From an uncultured Mollicutes bacterium (GTDB taxonomy: Bacteria > Bacillota_I > Bacilli_A > Acholeplasmatales > Anaeroplasmataceae): a DNA stretch of 39,020 nt. The number at the start of each line of letters is the position of its first letter. Position 1 is the first letter of the stretch. A program made the position numbers and the translations under genes. The notes beneath the pieces were generated by a model, which ran no database searches, was not told the DNA's origin, and worked only from the letters and a program-made list of their open reading frames with translations. The stretch spans positions 1 to 39,020 of the forward strand of contig UQGR01000015.1 of assembly GCA_900540705.1 (NCBI GenBank), in the 5' to 3' direction. This document shows positions 7,715 through 15,288 of this stretch, in pieces.

Positions 7715-8464
7715 GTGTTAGAGTATATAAATCTTACAGAAGAGAATATTGATAAGGAGCATATCTGTTGTGCGATAGGAGACCCTAAGCATCAAAATGG
7801 TGTTTTAAAGAAAAAGGAATGGATGAGAGAAAAGCTTAAGGATGGCTTTGTTTTTCGTAAGCTAAATGAGAGAGGAAAAGTTTTCATTCAGTATGAGCCA
7901 ATAGAAACAGCCTGGGTTCCAGTGAATGGGAAAAATTTTGAATATATTTATTGTTTATGGGTAGCAGGTAGTTTCAAGGGAAAGGGGATTGCTAAAGAGC
8001 TATTAGAGTATGCTATAAAGGATGCAAAGGAAAAAAACAAAAGTGGACTTTGTACGTTAGTTTCTAAAAAGAAGAAGCCTTTTTTAGGTGATAAAAAATT
8101 TTTTGAACATTTTGGTTTTAAGGTAGTGGATGAAGTAGAAGACTATCAGCTATTGGCATTATCCTTTGACCAAGCAGAGAGTCCAAAATTTATGCCTAAT
8201 GTAAGACAGATGTGTATAGAATCTCAAGACTTTACGATATATTATAGTCCAGGATGTCCATATGTAGAGTATGAGGTTACAGAGCTTACAGAATATGCGC
8301 AGAAGATGAATATCCCTCTAAACTTTGTCAAAATTGATTCCTTAGCATCGGCAAAGACTACTCCTTGTGTGTTTCAAAATTGGGCAAATTTCTATAAGGG
8401 AAAATTCCTTTCAGGAACTATATTAAATGCAAATTCTTTTTCTAAATTGATAAATAATAAATAA
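7715..8464 (+). CDS. GNAT acetyltransferase with YoaP-type C-terminal domain
   Basis: A 249-residue protein. The N-terminal ~150 residues are a GNAT domain: the opening YINLTEENIDKEHICCAI is characteristic of YoaP-like proteins, the acetyl-CoA loop is GSFKGKGIAKELLEYA, and a KFFEHFGFK turn closes the fold. The C-terminal ~90 residues (IYYSPGCPYVEYEV, then a strand/helix alternation) match a YoaP-like, thioredoxin-fold-like module with a Cys-Pro. GTG 7715 is chosen because an AGGAG site lies 9 bases before it and the homologous start fits. An in-frame ATG at 7691 with a weaker GAGG is the alternative and would add 8 residues. The substrate is unknown. Confidence 0.8.
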   Translation: MLEYINLTEENIDKEHICCAIGDPKHQNGVLKKKEWMREKLKDGFVFRKLNERGKVFIQYEPIETAWVPVNGKNFEYIYCLWVAGSFKGKGIAKELLEYAIKDAKEKNKSGLCTLVSKKKKPFLGDKKFFEHFGFKVVDEVEDYQLLALSFDQAESPKFMPNVRQMCIESQDFTIYYSPGCPYVEYEVTELTEYAQKMNIPLNFVKIDSLASAKTTPCVFQNWANFYKGKFLSGTILNANSFSKLINNK

Positions 8465-8546
8465 ATGAAGTATTTAAAGGTCTCATAAAAGCATAGATAT
8501 TATTTTATTAAAAAATGACAAAATTTTTAAAATTGAAAAAAAGTAC

Positions 8547-8574
8547 TTTACAAAAGAAAAAAAATAATTATAAT
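8547..8574 (+). promoter_or_regulatory. promoter of the T-box-controlled ABC transporter
   Basis: TTTACA (8547-8552), a 16-base spacer and a perfect TATAAT (8569-8574) put the transcription start near 8581, at the 5' end of the T-box leader. Confidence 0.8.
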
Positions 8575-8580
8575 AGAGAA

Positions 8581-8850
8581 CATAGCGTTGAAGAGAAATA
8601 GTACCTATTTGGAGGAATCTAGCGAATCATCAGTTTGGTGGAAGGATGATATTTCAAATTTTAGGGAACGCGTCTTGGAGCTGCAGCCTGAAAGATATAG
8701 TAGGGTATGCCGGGTTCGCCCGTGATAGCGTCTAGGTTTGATAGAACCTATAGAGTTTTACTATCGTGAGGTAGTAATGAACTAAGGTGGCACCACGTAT
8801 AGAATCATACGTCCTTAGACTTTATATGCAAAGTCTGGGGACTTTTTTTG
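8581..8850 (+). ncRNA. T-box riboswitch leader (with terminator at 8811-8849)
   Basis: The 5' leader of the amino-acid ABC operon has T-box architecture. Stem I closes with GCGTT (8585-8589) and AACGC (8667-8671) and holds an AGTA specifier-loop motif near 8600 and an apical hairpin (around 8623-8650). Smaller hairpins follow. The T-box proper, AAGGTGGCACCACG (8784-8797), begins the antiterminator, with CGTCCTTAG at 8810-8818 as its partner. The competing terminator is GTCCTTAGACTTT / AAAGTCTGGGGAC plus seven T. Known role: uncharged tRNA stabilises the antiterminator and turns on the operon. The specifier codon could not be fixed by eye; TTC (Phe) near 8653 is one candidate among several. 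Confidence 0.9.
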
Positions 8851-8897
8851 TTTCCAGATCAGGTTTCTATTAAGAAAAATTGAAAGGAGACAGAATT

Positions 8898-9710
8898 ATG
8901 AAACTGAAAAAAGCATGTGCAGCATTCACTTTAGGAGGGTTATTCCTATTAGCAGGATGCTCCTCCCATTTTAACACTGTGGAGGATATTCAAAATAAGG
9001 GGAAGCTTGTTGTAGCAACCAACGCAGAGTTTGCTCCCTTCGAATTCAAGGAGGGCTCAGAATTTATAGGAATTGATATTGACTTAGCGAAAGCCTATGC
9101 AACCTCCTTAGAGGTGAGCATCGATATACAGGATATGGATTTTGATGCAGCCTTACTTTCTGTATCTACAAATAAGGCAGATATGGCCATTGCTGGTATA
9201 ACTAAGAATTCAAAAAGAGAACAAACCTTATCCTTTACAGACAGCTACTATACAGCAAGTCAGGTCGTAATTGTTCGTACAGAGAGCACCTATTCCTCAC
9301 TGACTACAGAGGAGGATATTTTAAATGCTTTAACAGATGCTCATGCGAAGATTGGCTGTCAAAGAGGTACTACAGGTCAGTATTATATTGAAGGTGATGC
9401 GGATTGGGAATTTGAAGGAATTGCAGATACCACCTGCATTCCTTACGATAATGGAGCTCTAGCTGTCAATGCTTTGGCCAATGGACAGATTGATGCCGTA
9501 ATCATTGATGAGGCCCCTGCCAAATTGTATTGTAAGAAGGTAACAGGCGTACAAACCTTAGATGTAGTTTTAACGGAAGAGGAATATGCTATTGCGGTAG
9601 CGAAGGGAAATGAGAGCCTCGTTGCATCTTTGAATACATTTATTGCAAAATGTAAGCAGGATGGAACGTTTGAGGCAATCGTAAATGAGTATTATGGTCA
9701 AGCAGAATAA
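8898..9710 (+). CDS. amino-acid ABC transporter substrate-binding lipoprotein
   Basis: A 270-residue extracellular solute-binding protein of family 3 (polar amino acids). ATG 8898 follows AAAGGAGA; a TTG at 8880 in frame lies before that site and is rejected. The N-terminus is a lipoprotein signal: basic MKLKK, a hydrophobic core and the lipobox LLAGC, so the mature protein is anchored at its Cys. The family 3 signature is clear: GKLVVATNAEFAPFEF, then FIGIDIDLAKAYA, the ADMAIAGITKNSKRE hinge region and QIDAVIIDEAPA. It delivers a substrate to the permease and ATPase encoded next. The T-box ahead means the operon is induced when one aminoacyl-tRNA runs short, so the ligand is probably that amino acid. 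Confidence 0.93.
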   Translation: MKLKKACAAFTLGGLFLLAGCSSHFNTVEDIQNKGKLVVATNAEFAPFEFKEGSEFIGIDIDLAKAYATSLEVSIDIQDMDFDAALLSVSTNKADMAIAGITKNSKREQTLSFTDSYYTASQVVIVRTESTYSSLTTEEDILNALTDAHAKIGCQRGTTGQYYIEGDADWEFEGIADTTCIPYDNGALAVNALANGQIDAVIIDEAPAKLYCKKVTGVQTLDVVLTEEEYAIAVAKGNESLVASLNTFIAKCKQDGTFEAIVNEYYGQAE

Positions 9711-10476
9711 AAAGGATAAAATTGTCACCCTGGTAATGCTTGGAATCACAGGAATTCTATTGCTTACCTTGAGCATAGTTTTTAGAGATAGCCTAATTTC
9801 AAGCCTCCAAAATAACTTTGTGAAGGGTGATAATTATTTAGAGCTATTAAAGGGACTTTTAAATACATTTCTGATTACGATTGTGGCATTTATAATGGGG
9901 CTATTCTTAGGAGCTATAGTCTGCTGTATAGAGGGCTCTCAAAGTCAAAATGTCTTTATTTTAATTTTAAAAAAGCTCTCTAAAGTATACGTTAGTATTT
10001 TTAGGGGAACTCCAGCCACAGTTCAGCTCCTCATCATTTATTTTGTTTTGTTTGCCTTCTTTAGTGGAGATCCAATTTATATCGCGATGCTGGCCTTTGG
10101 ACTAAATTCAGGAGCCTATGTCTCAGAGATATTAAGAGGTGGAATCCAAGCAGTACCTAAGGGACAAATGGAGGCAGGAAGAAGCTTAGGACTTTCCTAT
10201 GGTACTGTAATGCGTAAAATCATTTTTCCTCAGGCAATTAAGAATGCTTTGCCAAGCCTTGGCAATGAATTTATAACTCTAATTAAGGAGACGTCAGTTG
10301 CTGGGTTTATTGGGGCAATTGATTTAACACTTGCCTTTAGGAAGATTGCTACTGCTACCTATGATTTTAAGACCGTATATCTTGTTATGGGAGCTGTTTA
10401 TTTCATAATTGTATTACTCATCACCATTGGGTTAAAACAAATAGAAAGGAAGCTAGTGAAGCATGCTAAAAGCTAA
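9685..10476 (+). CDS. amino-acid ABC transporter permease (HisM/GlnP family)
   Basis: A 263-residue integral membrane protein with a first hydrophobic helix at ~14-32 and a further set of helices from ~55 onward. The family features are NTFLITIVAFIMGLFLG, the SIFRGTPATVQLLI motif and the cytoplasmic EAA loop EAGRSLGLSYGTVMRKIIFPQA that contacts the ATPase, followed by LIKETSVAGFIG. ATG 9685 overlaps the binding-protein gene by 26 bases; ATG 9694 in the same frame is possible. It forms the channel of the T-box-regulated importer, probably as a homodimer because only one permease gene is present. Confidence 0.93.
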   Translation: MSIMVKQNKKDKIVTLVMLGITGILLLTLSIVFRDSLISSLQNNFVKGDNYLELLKGLLNTFLITIVAFIMGLFLGAIVCCIEGSQSQNVFILILKKLSKVYVSIFRGTPATVQLLIIYFVLFAFFSGDPIYIAMLAFGLNSGAYVSEILRGGIQAVPKGQMEAGRSLGLSYGTVMRKIIFPQAIKNALPSLGNEFITLIKETSVAGFIGAIDLTLAFRKIATATYDFKTVYLVMGAVYFIIVLLITIGLKQIERKLVKHAKS

Positions 10477-11179
10477 TCATATTTCTGTTGCCTATCAGGG
10501 GAATATCATTTTAGATGATGTAAGTTTAGAAATCAAGCAAGGAGAAATCATTTGTATCATTGGCCCCTCTGGGAGTGGCAAGTCTACGCTAATTCGTTCT
10601 CTAAACTTCCTAGTTCCACCCTCTAAGGGCGAAATCTTTTTCCAGCAGGAGCTAATCACAGAAAGGAATTTAAACCATATTCGAGAGCGTATTGGTATGG
10701 TATTTCAGCAGTTTGAGCTATTTCCTCACCTAACTGTCCTTCAAAATCTGATTTTGGCCCCAGTATATTTGAAAAAATGCACGAAGGAGGAGGCAACTCG
10801 TCAAGCGAAGGAGCTGCTAGAAAAGGTGCATTTAACTGAAAAAATGGATGCTTATCCAGATTCCCTTTCTGGTGGGCAGAAACAGAGAATCGCCATTGTT
10901 CGGAGTTTGATGATGAATCCAGAGCTGATGCTGTTTGATGAACCGACCAGCGCATTAGATCCTGAAATGGTACAGGAGGTTTTACAGGTGATTCGTGAGC
11001 TTGCAAAATCGGGGATGACCATCTGTATTGTAACCCATGAGATGGCCTTTGCAAGGGAGATTGCAACTCGAGTTTTATTTGTTTGCGACCAAAAGATTTT
11101 AGAAGAGGGAACTCCAGAACAAATTTTTCAGAATCCCCAGCATGAACGGTTAAAGGAATTTTTATCTAAAATACATTAA
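10463..11179 (+). CDS. amino-acid ABC transporter ATP-binding protein (GlnQ/HisP family)
   Basis: A 238-residue ATPase that energises the importer. It shows all the ABC motifs: Walker A GPSGSGKST (near 33-41), the Q-loop in GMVFQQFELFPHLTV, the signature LSGGQKQR, Walker B LMLFDEPTSALDPE and the switch His in IVTHEM. Length and the FPHLTV segment place it with polar amino-acid importers. It overlaps the permease gene by 14 bases and ends the operon. No further partner gene follows; the next gene has its own promoter at 11219-11247. Confidence 0.95.
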   Translation: MLKANHISVAYQGNIILDDVSLEIKQGEIICIIGPSGSGKSTLIRSLNFLVPPSKGEIFFQQELITERNLNHIRERIGMVFQQFELFPHLTVLQNLILAPVYLKKCTKEEATRQAKELLEKVHLTEKMDAYPDSLSGGQKQRIAIVRSLMMNPELMLFDEPTSALDPEMVQEVLQVIRELAKSGMTICIVTHEMAFAREIATRVLFVCDQKILEEGTPEQIFQNPQHERLKEFLSKIH

Positions 11180-11218
11180 AATCCAAACAACAGTTACATT
11201 TTTACAACTAATATTCAA

Positions 11219-11247
11219 TTTACAGGCACAAATAAACAGCATATAAT
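11219..11247 (+). promoter_or_regulatory. promoter of the XRE-TPR regulator gene
   Basis: TTTACA (11219-11224), a 17-base spacer and TATAAT (11242-11247) lie 40 bases upstream of the gene. Confidence 0.75.
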
Positions 11248-11287
11248 AAATATGTCATGACAGAATAAAAGTAAGGTAGGAATGGAA

Positions 11288-12310
11288 ATGAGTTTTGGAA
11301 AGAAAGTAAAGGATCTAAGAAAGGCGAAGGGCTTATCTCAATTCGATCTGGCAAATCAATTAAATATTACAAGTCAAGCAGTTTCAAAGTGGGAGAGTGA
11401 GGCAACCCTTCCTGATATTCAGCTTCTCCCCCACATTGCAGCTATTTTTGGGGTGAGTATAGATGAGCTTTTAGATTATACAAAGGAAAATATGTATAAT
11501 AAAATAATGAATATGCTTGAATTTCAGCGTTTTCTAACGAATCAAGAGTTCATGTTTTCAGAGGAATTTTTATTAAATGAGATAAAAGAAAATCCAAAAA
11601 ATCATGATGCGATTTCTTTATTAGGAGATTTATACCACTTTCAGGCCTCTGGCTTAGATAGAAAGGCTGTAGAATACGGGAAAAGAGCCTTAGAGCTCAG
11701 CCCGAACAATAAGGAAGATATCAATATAATCAACAATGCCTCTAGGGGAAAAATCTATGATTGGAGCGTAGCGAACCATCATGAGCTGATTGAACTCTAT
11801 TATCAGATTCTTAGAAGTAATAAAGCGAATCAAAAAGTATACTTTTATTTACTAGATAATTTAATAGATGATGGCCGCTTTCAAGAGGCAAAAGAGGTAT
11901 TAAGGATATCAAAAATAGAAAATTCAAATTCCTTAAATTCTTTCTATGCGCTTTTAATAGAAGAAAAACAAAGTGGCTTTTCTGCAGTGAAATCAAAATA
12001 CCTGGATTTAGTGAAGGCGTATCCTAAAGATTGGCGGATATTATTCAGTATAGCGAATACCTTCTCAGCAAATGAGCAATACGAAGATGCTATACCGCTT
12101 TGGAACCAAGCTTTTGAGGCAATGGAAAAGCCTAGATATACTGATTTCCACCAGGCAAAGGCATTATGCTACATTCGCTTAGGAAAAATAAAAGAAGCTG
12201 TATTAACCTATCAGGAGGAGCTAGAGCTTCTTCATCAGGAATGGGATATTAAATTTGGAGCTGAGGTGGATGAACTGAAGGAAAAAATAGCATCCCTCCA
12301 AGAAAAATAA
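11288..12310 (+). CDS. XRE family regulator with TPR-like C-terminal region
   Basis: A 340-residue cytoplasmic protein. Residues ~1-65 are an XRE helix-turn-helix (FGKKVKDLRKAKGLSQFDLA, then SQAVSKWESE as recognition helix). The remainder is entirely helical with paired-helix repeats resembling TPR units, for example around GDLYHFQASGLDRKAVEYGK, LLDNLIDDGRFQEAKEVL and ALCYIRLGKIKEAVLTYQ. Such proteins often act as sensory regulators that bind a peptide or partner protein through the repeats; the ligand here is unknown. ATG 11288 is preferred over ATG 11282 because the AAGGTAGG site ends only one base before the latter. It has its own promoter and terminator. Confidence 0.85.
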   Translation: MSFGKKVKDLRKAKGLSQFDLANQLNITSQAVSKWESEATLPDIQLLPHIAAIFGVSIDELLDYTKENMYNKIMNMLEFQRFLTNQEFMFSEEFLLNEIKENPKNHDAISLLGDLYHFQASGLDRKAVEYGKRALELSPNNKEDINIINNASRGKIYDWSVANHHELIELYYQILRSNKANQKVYFYLLDNLIDDGRFQEAKEVLRISKIENSNSLNSFYALLIEEKQSGFSAVKSKYLDLVKAYPKDWRILFSIANTFSANEQYEDAIPLWNQAFEAMEKPRYTDFHQAKALCYIRLGKIKEAVLTYQEELELLHQEWDIKFGAEVDELKEKIASLQEK

Positions 12311-12330
12311 AATAAAGTTAGTTATGAATT

Positions 12331-12361
12331 GTCCTCTTTTAAATGAAGAGGGCATTTTTTT
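12331..12361 (+). terminator. intrinsic terminator after the XRE-TPR gene
   Basis: GTCCTCTT (12331-12338) pairs with AAGAGGGC (near 12346-12353), followed by A and seven T. Confidence 0.85.
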
Positions 12362-12382
12362 CTAGAAACTTAACTTTTTTCA

Positions 12383-12391
12383 TGCTAAAAT
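12383..12391 (+). promoter_or_regulatory. extended -10 promoter element
   Basis: TGCTAAAAT (12383-12391) is an extended -10 (TGn plus TAAAAT) without a good -35, about 25 bases before ATG 12417. It would drive the C39-like/ogt pair. Confidence 0.5.
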
Positions 12392-12416
12392 AAAAGAATA
12401 AAGAGGAGGATAAAGT

Positions 12417-13253
12417 ATGAAATATATGACATTTACCTCTAGCTGTAGTTATTGTGCACTGGCAAATTTATTGGAGCTCCTCAAAATAGAACCAAAGGAG
12501 GTTTCCTATGAGGATAGAGATATTGCCTTAGAAATAGGACTACCCTATATTTTTACTTATACTGAGGAAGCAGGGTTTTATGCAGGTGCAATGAATCAGG
12601 GCGGAGCCTACTTTTCCAGTTTTCTTCAATCCTTTGGATATTTCTTTAAGGAAGAACAGGTAGAAAGGGAGAATTTGCTATCCTTTCTAAAATCTCATCC
12701 GTATTCCATTTTAGGAATTAAGGCTCAGGAGGGTAAGCATGCCGTTATTTTTTTAGGTCAACAAAATCAAAATTTAGTTTTTCTAAATCCCCACCGTAAG
12801 GGAGATGGACAGGATGATCAGAGGATCATATCCTTAGACACATTAAAAACCAGAGTAGAGCCTATAGTTACAATAGGATATCTTGAACAAGGAGAAATAG
12901 ATAGTAAGGTAGATTCCTTTTTAGACTCCATTTCTACCTTAGAGGAGTACCGACAAAAATTCAAAAGCTTTTGTAGAACTTCCCATCCCAAAGAAGAGCT
13001 GTTAAAACAAAGAGATTTTTTATTTCGAGCGTTTGTGATAGACCTTTTAGCAATGATGGAGCTATTAGGAAATCTTAAGCTTGCTTCTCTGTTAAAGAAG
13101 CTTCAGAGCCAAGTTTTAATGCTGTTTAAGGAAAAGGAAGCTATTCCTTTTGCTTGGATTGATGAGGCATTATTTGATGAGTGCATAGAAGAATATAAAA
13201 TGCTGATTTATGAATTTGTTAGAAAAAGAGGTGAGGAAAGATGCTTGAAATGA
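12417..13253 (+). CDS. C39/papain-like cysteine peptidase-fold protein
   Basis: A 278-residue protein. The N-terminal ~165 residues look like a papain-fold (C39/BtrH-like) domain: SCSYCALANLLEL (Cys13 the likely nucleophile; Cys10 an alternative), KHAVIFLG with His108, and FLNPH with Asn124 as the third catalytic position. No signal peptide or ABC domain is attached, so it is not a classical bacteriocin exporter. The C-terminal ~110 residues are helical (LLKQRDFLFRAFVIDLLAMM) and unassigned. The start is ATG 12417 after AAAGAGGAGG. It overlaps ogt by 13 bases and is transcribed with it. Catalysis and substrate are inference. Confidence 0.6.
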   Translation: MKYMTFTSSCSYCALANLLELLKIEPKEVSYEDRDIALEIGLPYIFTYTEEAGFYAGAMNQGGAYFSSFLQSFGYFFKEEQVERENLLSFLKSHPYSILGIKAQEGKHAVIFLGQQNQNLVFLNPHRKGDGQDDQRIISLDTLKTRVEPIVTIGYLEQGEIDSKVDSFLDSISTLEEYRQKFKSFCRTSHPKEELLKQRDFLFRAFVIDLLAMMELLGNLKLASLLKKLQSQVLMLFKEKEAIPFAWIDEALFDECIEEYKMLIYEFVRKRGEERCLK

Positions 13254-13762
13254 TTTATCATTCTAAGATAGGCCCCCTCCTTTTAAGGAGTGATGGGACA
13301 TACTTAACAGGAGTTCATTTTTTAATGGAAGTAGAGAGAGAGCTTCCATTTATAGACCTCCCCATTTTTAGGCAGACGGTTCAGTGGTTAGACCTTTACT
13401 TTGCTGGAAAAGAACCAGATTTTATGCCTAGCTACAAAATAGAAAAAAGTACGCCCTTCCGCAAAAGAGTATTGGAAATTTTAGCCACAATTCCTTATGG
13501 CAAAACGACCACCTACAAGAGCATTGCGGAGCAGATTGCTAAGGAATGGGGCTTGAAACGAATGTCTTCCCAGGCGGTTGGAGGGGCAGTGGGCTGGAAT
13601 CCAATTGGGATCCTTATCCCCTGTCACCGAGTTTTAGGAGCCAATTATGCACTTACAGGCTATGCTGGAGGACTTGAGCATAAGGTAGAGCTTCTCACCT
13701 TAGAGGGAATAGATGAGAAGACGCTCATCTATCCTAAAGACTGGAAAAAAATGACAAAATAA
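13241..13762 (+). CDS. ogt: methylated-DNA--[protein]-cysteine S-methyltransferase
   Basis: A 173-residue suicide repair protein that moves the methyl group from O6-methylguanine in DNA to its own cysteine. The active-site motif IPCHRVLG places the acceptor at Cys128. The DNA-binding helix-turn-helix (PYGKTTTYKSIAEQIA, then SSQAVGGAVGWNP) is intact, and TGYAGGLEHKVELLTLEG ends the domain as in the family. Length is normal for Ogt. It overlaps the C39-like gene by 13 bases, so the repair protein is translated from the same message; why they are paired is unclear. Confidence 0.95.
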   Translation: MLEMIYHSKIGPLLLRSDGTYLTGVHFLMEVERELPFIDLPIFRQTVQWLDLYFAGKEPDFMPSYKIEKSTPFRKRVLEILATIPYGKTTTYKSIAEQIAKEWGLKRMSSQAVGGAVGWNPIGILIPCHRVLGANYALTGYAGGLEHKVELLTLEGIDEKTLIYPKDWKKMTK

Positions 13763-13779
13763 AAAAAGTATGATAAAAT
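13751..13779 (+). promoter_or_regulatory. promoter of the DUF362-ECF-kinase operon
   Basis: ATGACA (13751-13756), a 17-base spacer and TAAAAT (13774-13779). The -35 overlaps the end of ogt; ATG 13806 lies 26 bases downstream behind AGAGGAGG. Confidence 0.6.
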
Positions 13780-13805
13780 AGGAAAAAAGAAGAGGAGGAA
13801 ATCAT

Positions 13806-14696
13806 ATGAAATCAAAGGTATATTTTACGAAGAGAACTGATGCAGAGGGACTTGTCTTATTGTATAAAAAATTAGGCTATACTCTTGAAGGAAAGGTTGC
13901 AGTAAAGCTACATTCTGGAGAAAAGGGGAATCAGAACTTTGTTCGTCCTGAATTTGTTCGACCTATCATTGAACTGGTAGGCGGAACGGTTGTTGAATGT
14001 AATACAGCCTATGATGGAGCAAGAAATACGACAGATAAACATCTAGAATTAATGAAGGACCATGGCTGGACAAAATATTTTAGAGTAGATATTTTAGACG
14101 CGAAAGAGGATTTAGAGGTTGCCATTCCTAATGGTCAGGCCATTCAAAAGAATTATTTGGGTGCAGATATTAAAAAATATGATTCTATGCTTGTCTTATC
14201 CCATTTCAAGGGCCATCCAATGGGAGGCTTTGGTGGTGCCATAAAACAATTGAGCATTGGCTGTGCTTCAAGTGCTGGGAAGGCGTACATTCATTCTGCT
14301 GGTAAGACTAAGGATCAGTATACTCTTTGGGATAATGTGGCTCCCCAAGACAAGTTTTTAGAGTCTATGGCAGATGCAGCATCCTCAGTGGTAGAGTTCT
14401 TTAAGGGACAGATTGTCTATATCAATATGCTTGTTAACCTCTCTGTGGATTGTGACTGCTGTGCGGTTGCAGAGGATCCTTGTATGAAGGATATCGGTAT
14501 GATGATTTCCCTAGACCCTTTAGCAATTGACCAAGCTTGTATTGATATGATTTATGCCTCAAAGGATAAGGGACGAGATCATTTTGTTGCCCGAGTTGAA
14601 CGCCAGAATGGACTGCATACACTGGAGGCATCAGCGAAGCTCGACTTTGGCTCAAGAGACTACGAGCTGGTGGATATCGATTGTGAGCAAGCGTAG
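13806..14696 (+). CDS. DUF362 domain-containing (iron-sulfur-type) protein
   Basis: A 296-residue protein of the DUF362 family. Typical segments are KVAVKLHSGEKGNQNFVRPE, the ECNTAYDGARNTT stretch, SHFKGHPMGGFGGAIKQLSI and GMMISLDPLAIDQACIDM. A CDCC...EDPC cluster near residues 217-225 could bind metal or an Fe-S cluster. Many DUF362 proteins also carry a C-terminal ferredoxin domain; this one does not. The biochemical function of the family is not established. The gene overlaps the ECF S-component gene by 14 bases and is the first in a three-gene operon. Confidence 0.85.
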   Translation: MKSKVYFTKRTDAEGLVLLYKKLGYTLEGKVAVKLHSGEKGNQNFVRPEFVRPIIELVGGTVVECNTAYDGARNTTDKHLELMKDHGWTKYFRVDILDAKEDLEVAIPNGQAIQKNYLGADIKKYDSMLVLSHFKGHPMGGFGGAIKQLSIGCASSAGKAYIHSAGKTKDQYTLWDNVAPQDKFLESMADAASSVVEFFKGQIVYINMLVNLSVDCDCCAVAEDPCMKDIGMMISLDPLAIDQACIDMIYASKDKGRDHFVARVERQNGLHTLEASAKLDFGSRDYELVDIDCEQA

Positions 14697-15288
14697 TATC
14701 CAGGTGAACAAGCTTTGCCTGAGTGCTATGTTTGTAGCTCTAGGCTGGCTCTTGCCTTTTATCACAGGACAGATTCCAGAAATTGGAAATATGCTATGTC
14801 CAATGCATATTCCAGTATTGGTCGCTGGATTTGTTCTTGGACCATGGTATGGGGCTTTTATCGGAGCAATCATTCCGATTACCCGTTCCCTGATGTTTGG
14901 AATGCCCCCTTTGTATCCGATTGCTTTAGGTATGGTGTTTGAATTGGCAGCCTATGGGCTCATCAGCGGACTATCTTTTAGAATTTTACAGAAAAAGACG
15001 AAGCTGCCCGATATCGCCAATATCTATATTTCTCTAGTAGCCGCAATGCTAATTGGTAGAGTAATATGGGGAATTACGAGGGCTCTATGTGGATTATTTC
15101 CGAATACGAGCTTTACCTGGATGGCTTTTTTATCAGGTGCCTTTCTAACGGCCTGGCCAGGAATTATCTTGCAGTTAGTTTTGATTCCTGCCTTAATTTT
15201 AATGCTTTATCGAGCTAAACTTTTAGATAAATATATGAATTTTCAGGACATAGGTGAGGAAGATGGAACAGCTCATCCAGCGCCTTAA
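14683..15288 (+). CDS. ECF transporter substrate-binding (S) component
   Basis: A ~201-residue integral membrane protein with about six hydrophobic segments. The opening KLCLSAMFVALGWLLPFI and the CPMHIPVLVAGFVLGPWYGAF segment are characteristic of energy-coupling-factor S components (PF12822-type), which capture vitamins or cofactors and hand them to the shared EcfT-EcfA-EcfA' module. That module is not in this window, as expected for group II ECF systems. The start is taken as GTG 14683 with GGTGGA upstream; the frame is open further upstream, but only as a shadow of the DUF362 gene. GTG 14704 is an alternative. The ligand cannot be read directly. Confidence 0.85.
   Translation: MSKRSIQVNKLCLSAMFVALGWLLPFITGQIPEIGNMLCPMHIPVLVAGFVLGPWYGAFIGAIIPITRSLMFGMPPLYPIALGMVFELAAYGLISGLSFRILQKKTKLPDIANIYISLVAAMLIGRVIWGITRALCGLFPNTSFTWMAFLSGAFLTAWPGIILQLVLIPALILMLYRAKLLDKYMNFQDIGEEDGTAHPAP

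Noticed and set aside
8465..8897. Coding sequence in the gap before the ABC operon
   Set aside because: The region holds the promoter and T-box leader; no gene-like frame is seen.
10656..11066. 136-residue minus-strand open frame within the ABC ATPase gene
   Set aside because: Fully antisense to a gene with all ABC motifs; no ribosome binding site and no domain-like sequence.
14715..14942. 75-residue plus-strand frame inside the ECF S-component gene
   Set aside because: Out-of-frame shadow of the S-component gene with no site upstream.
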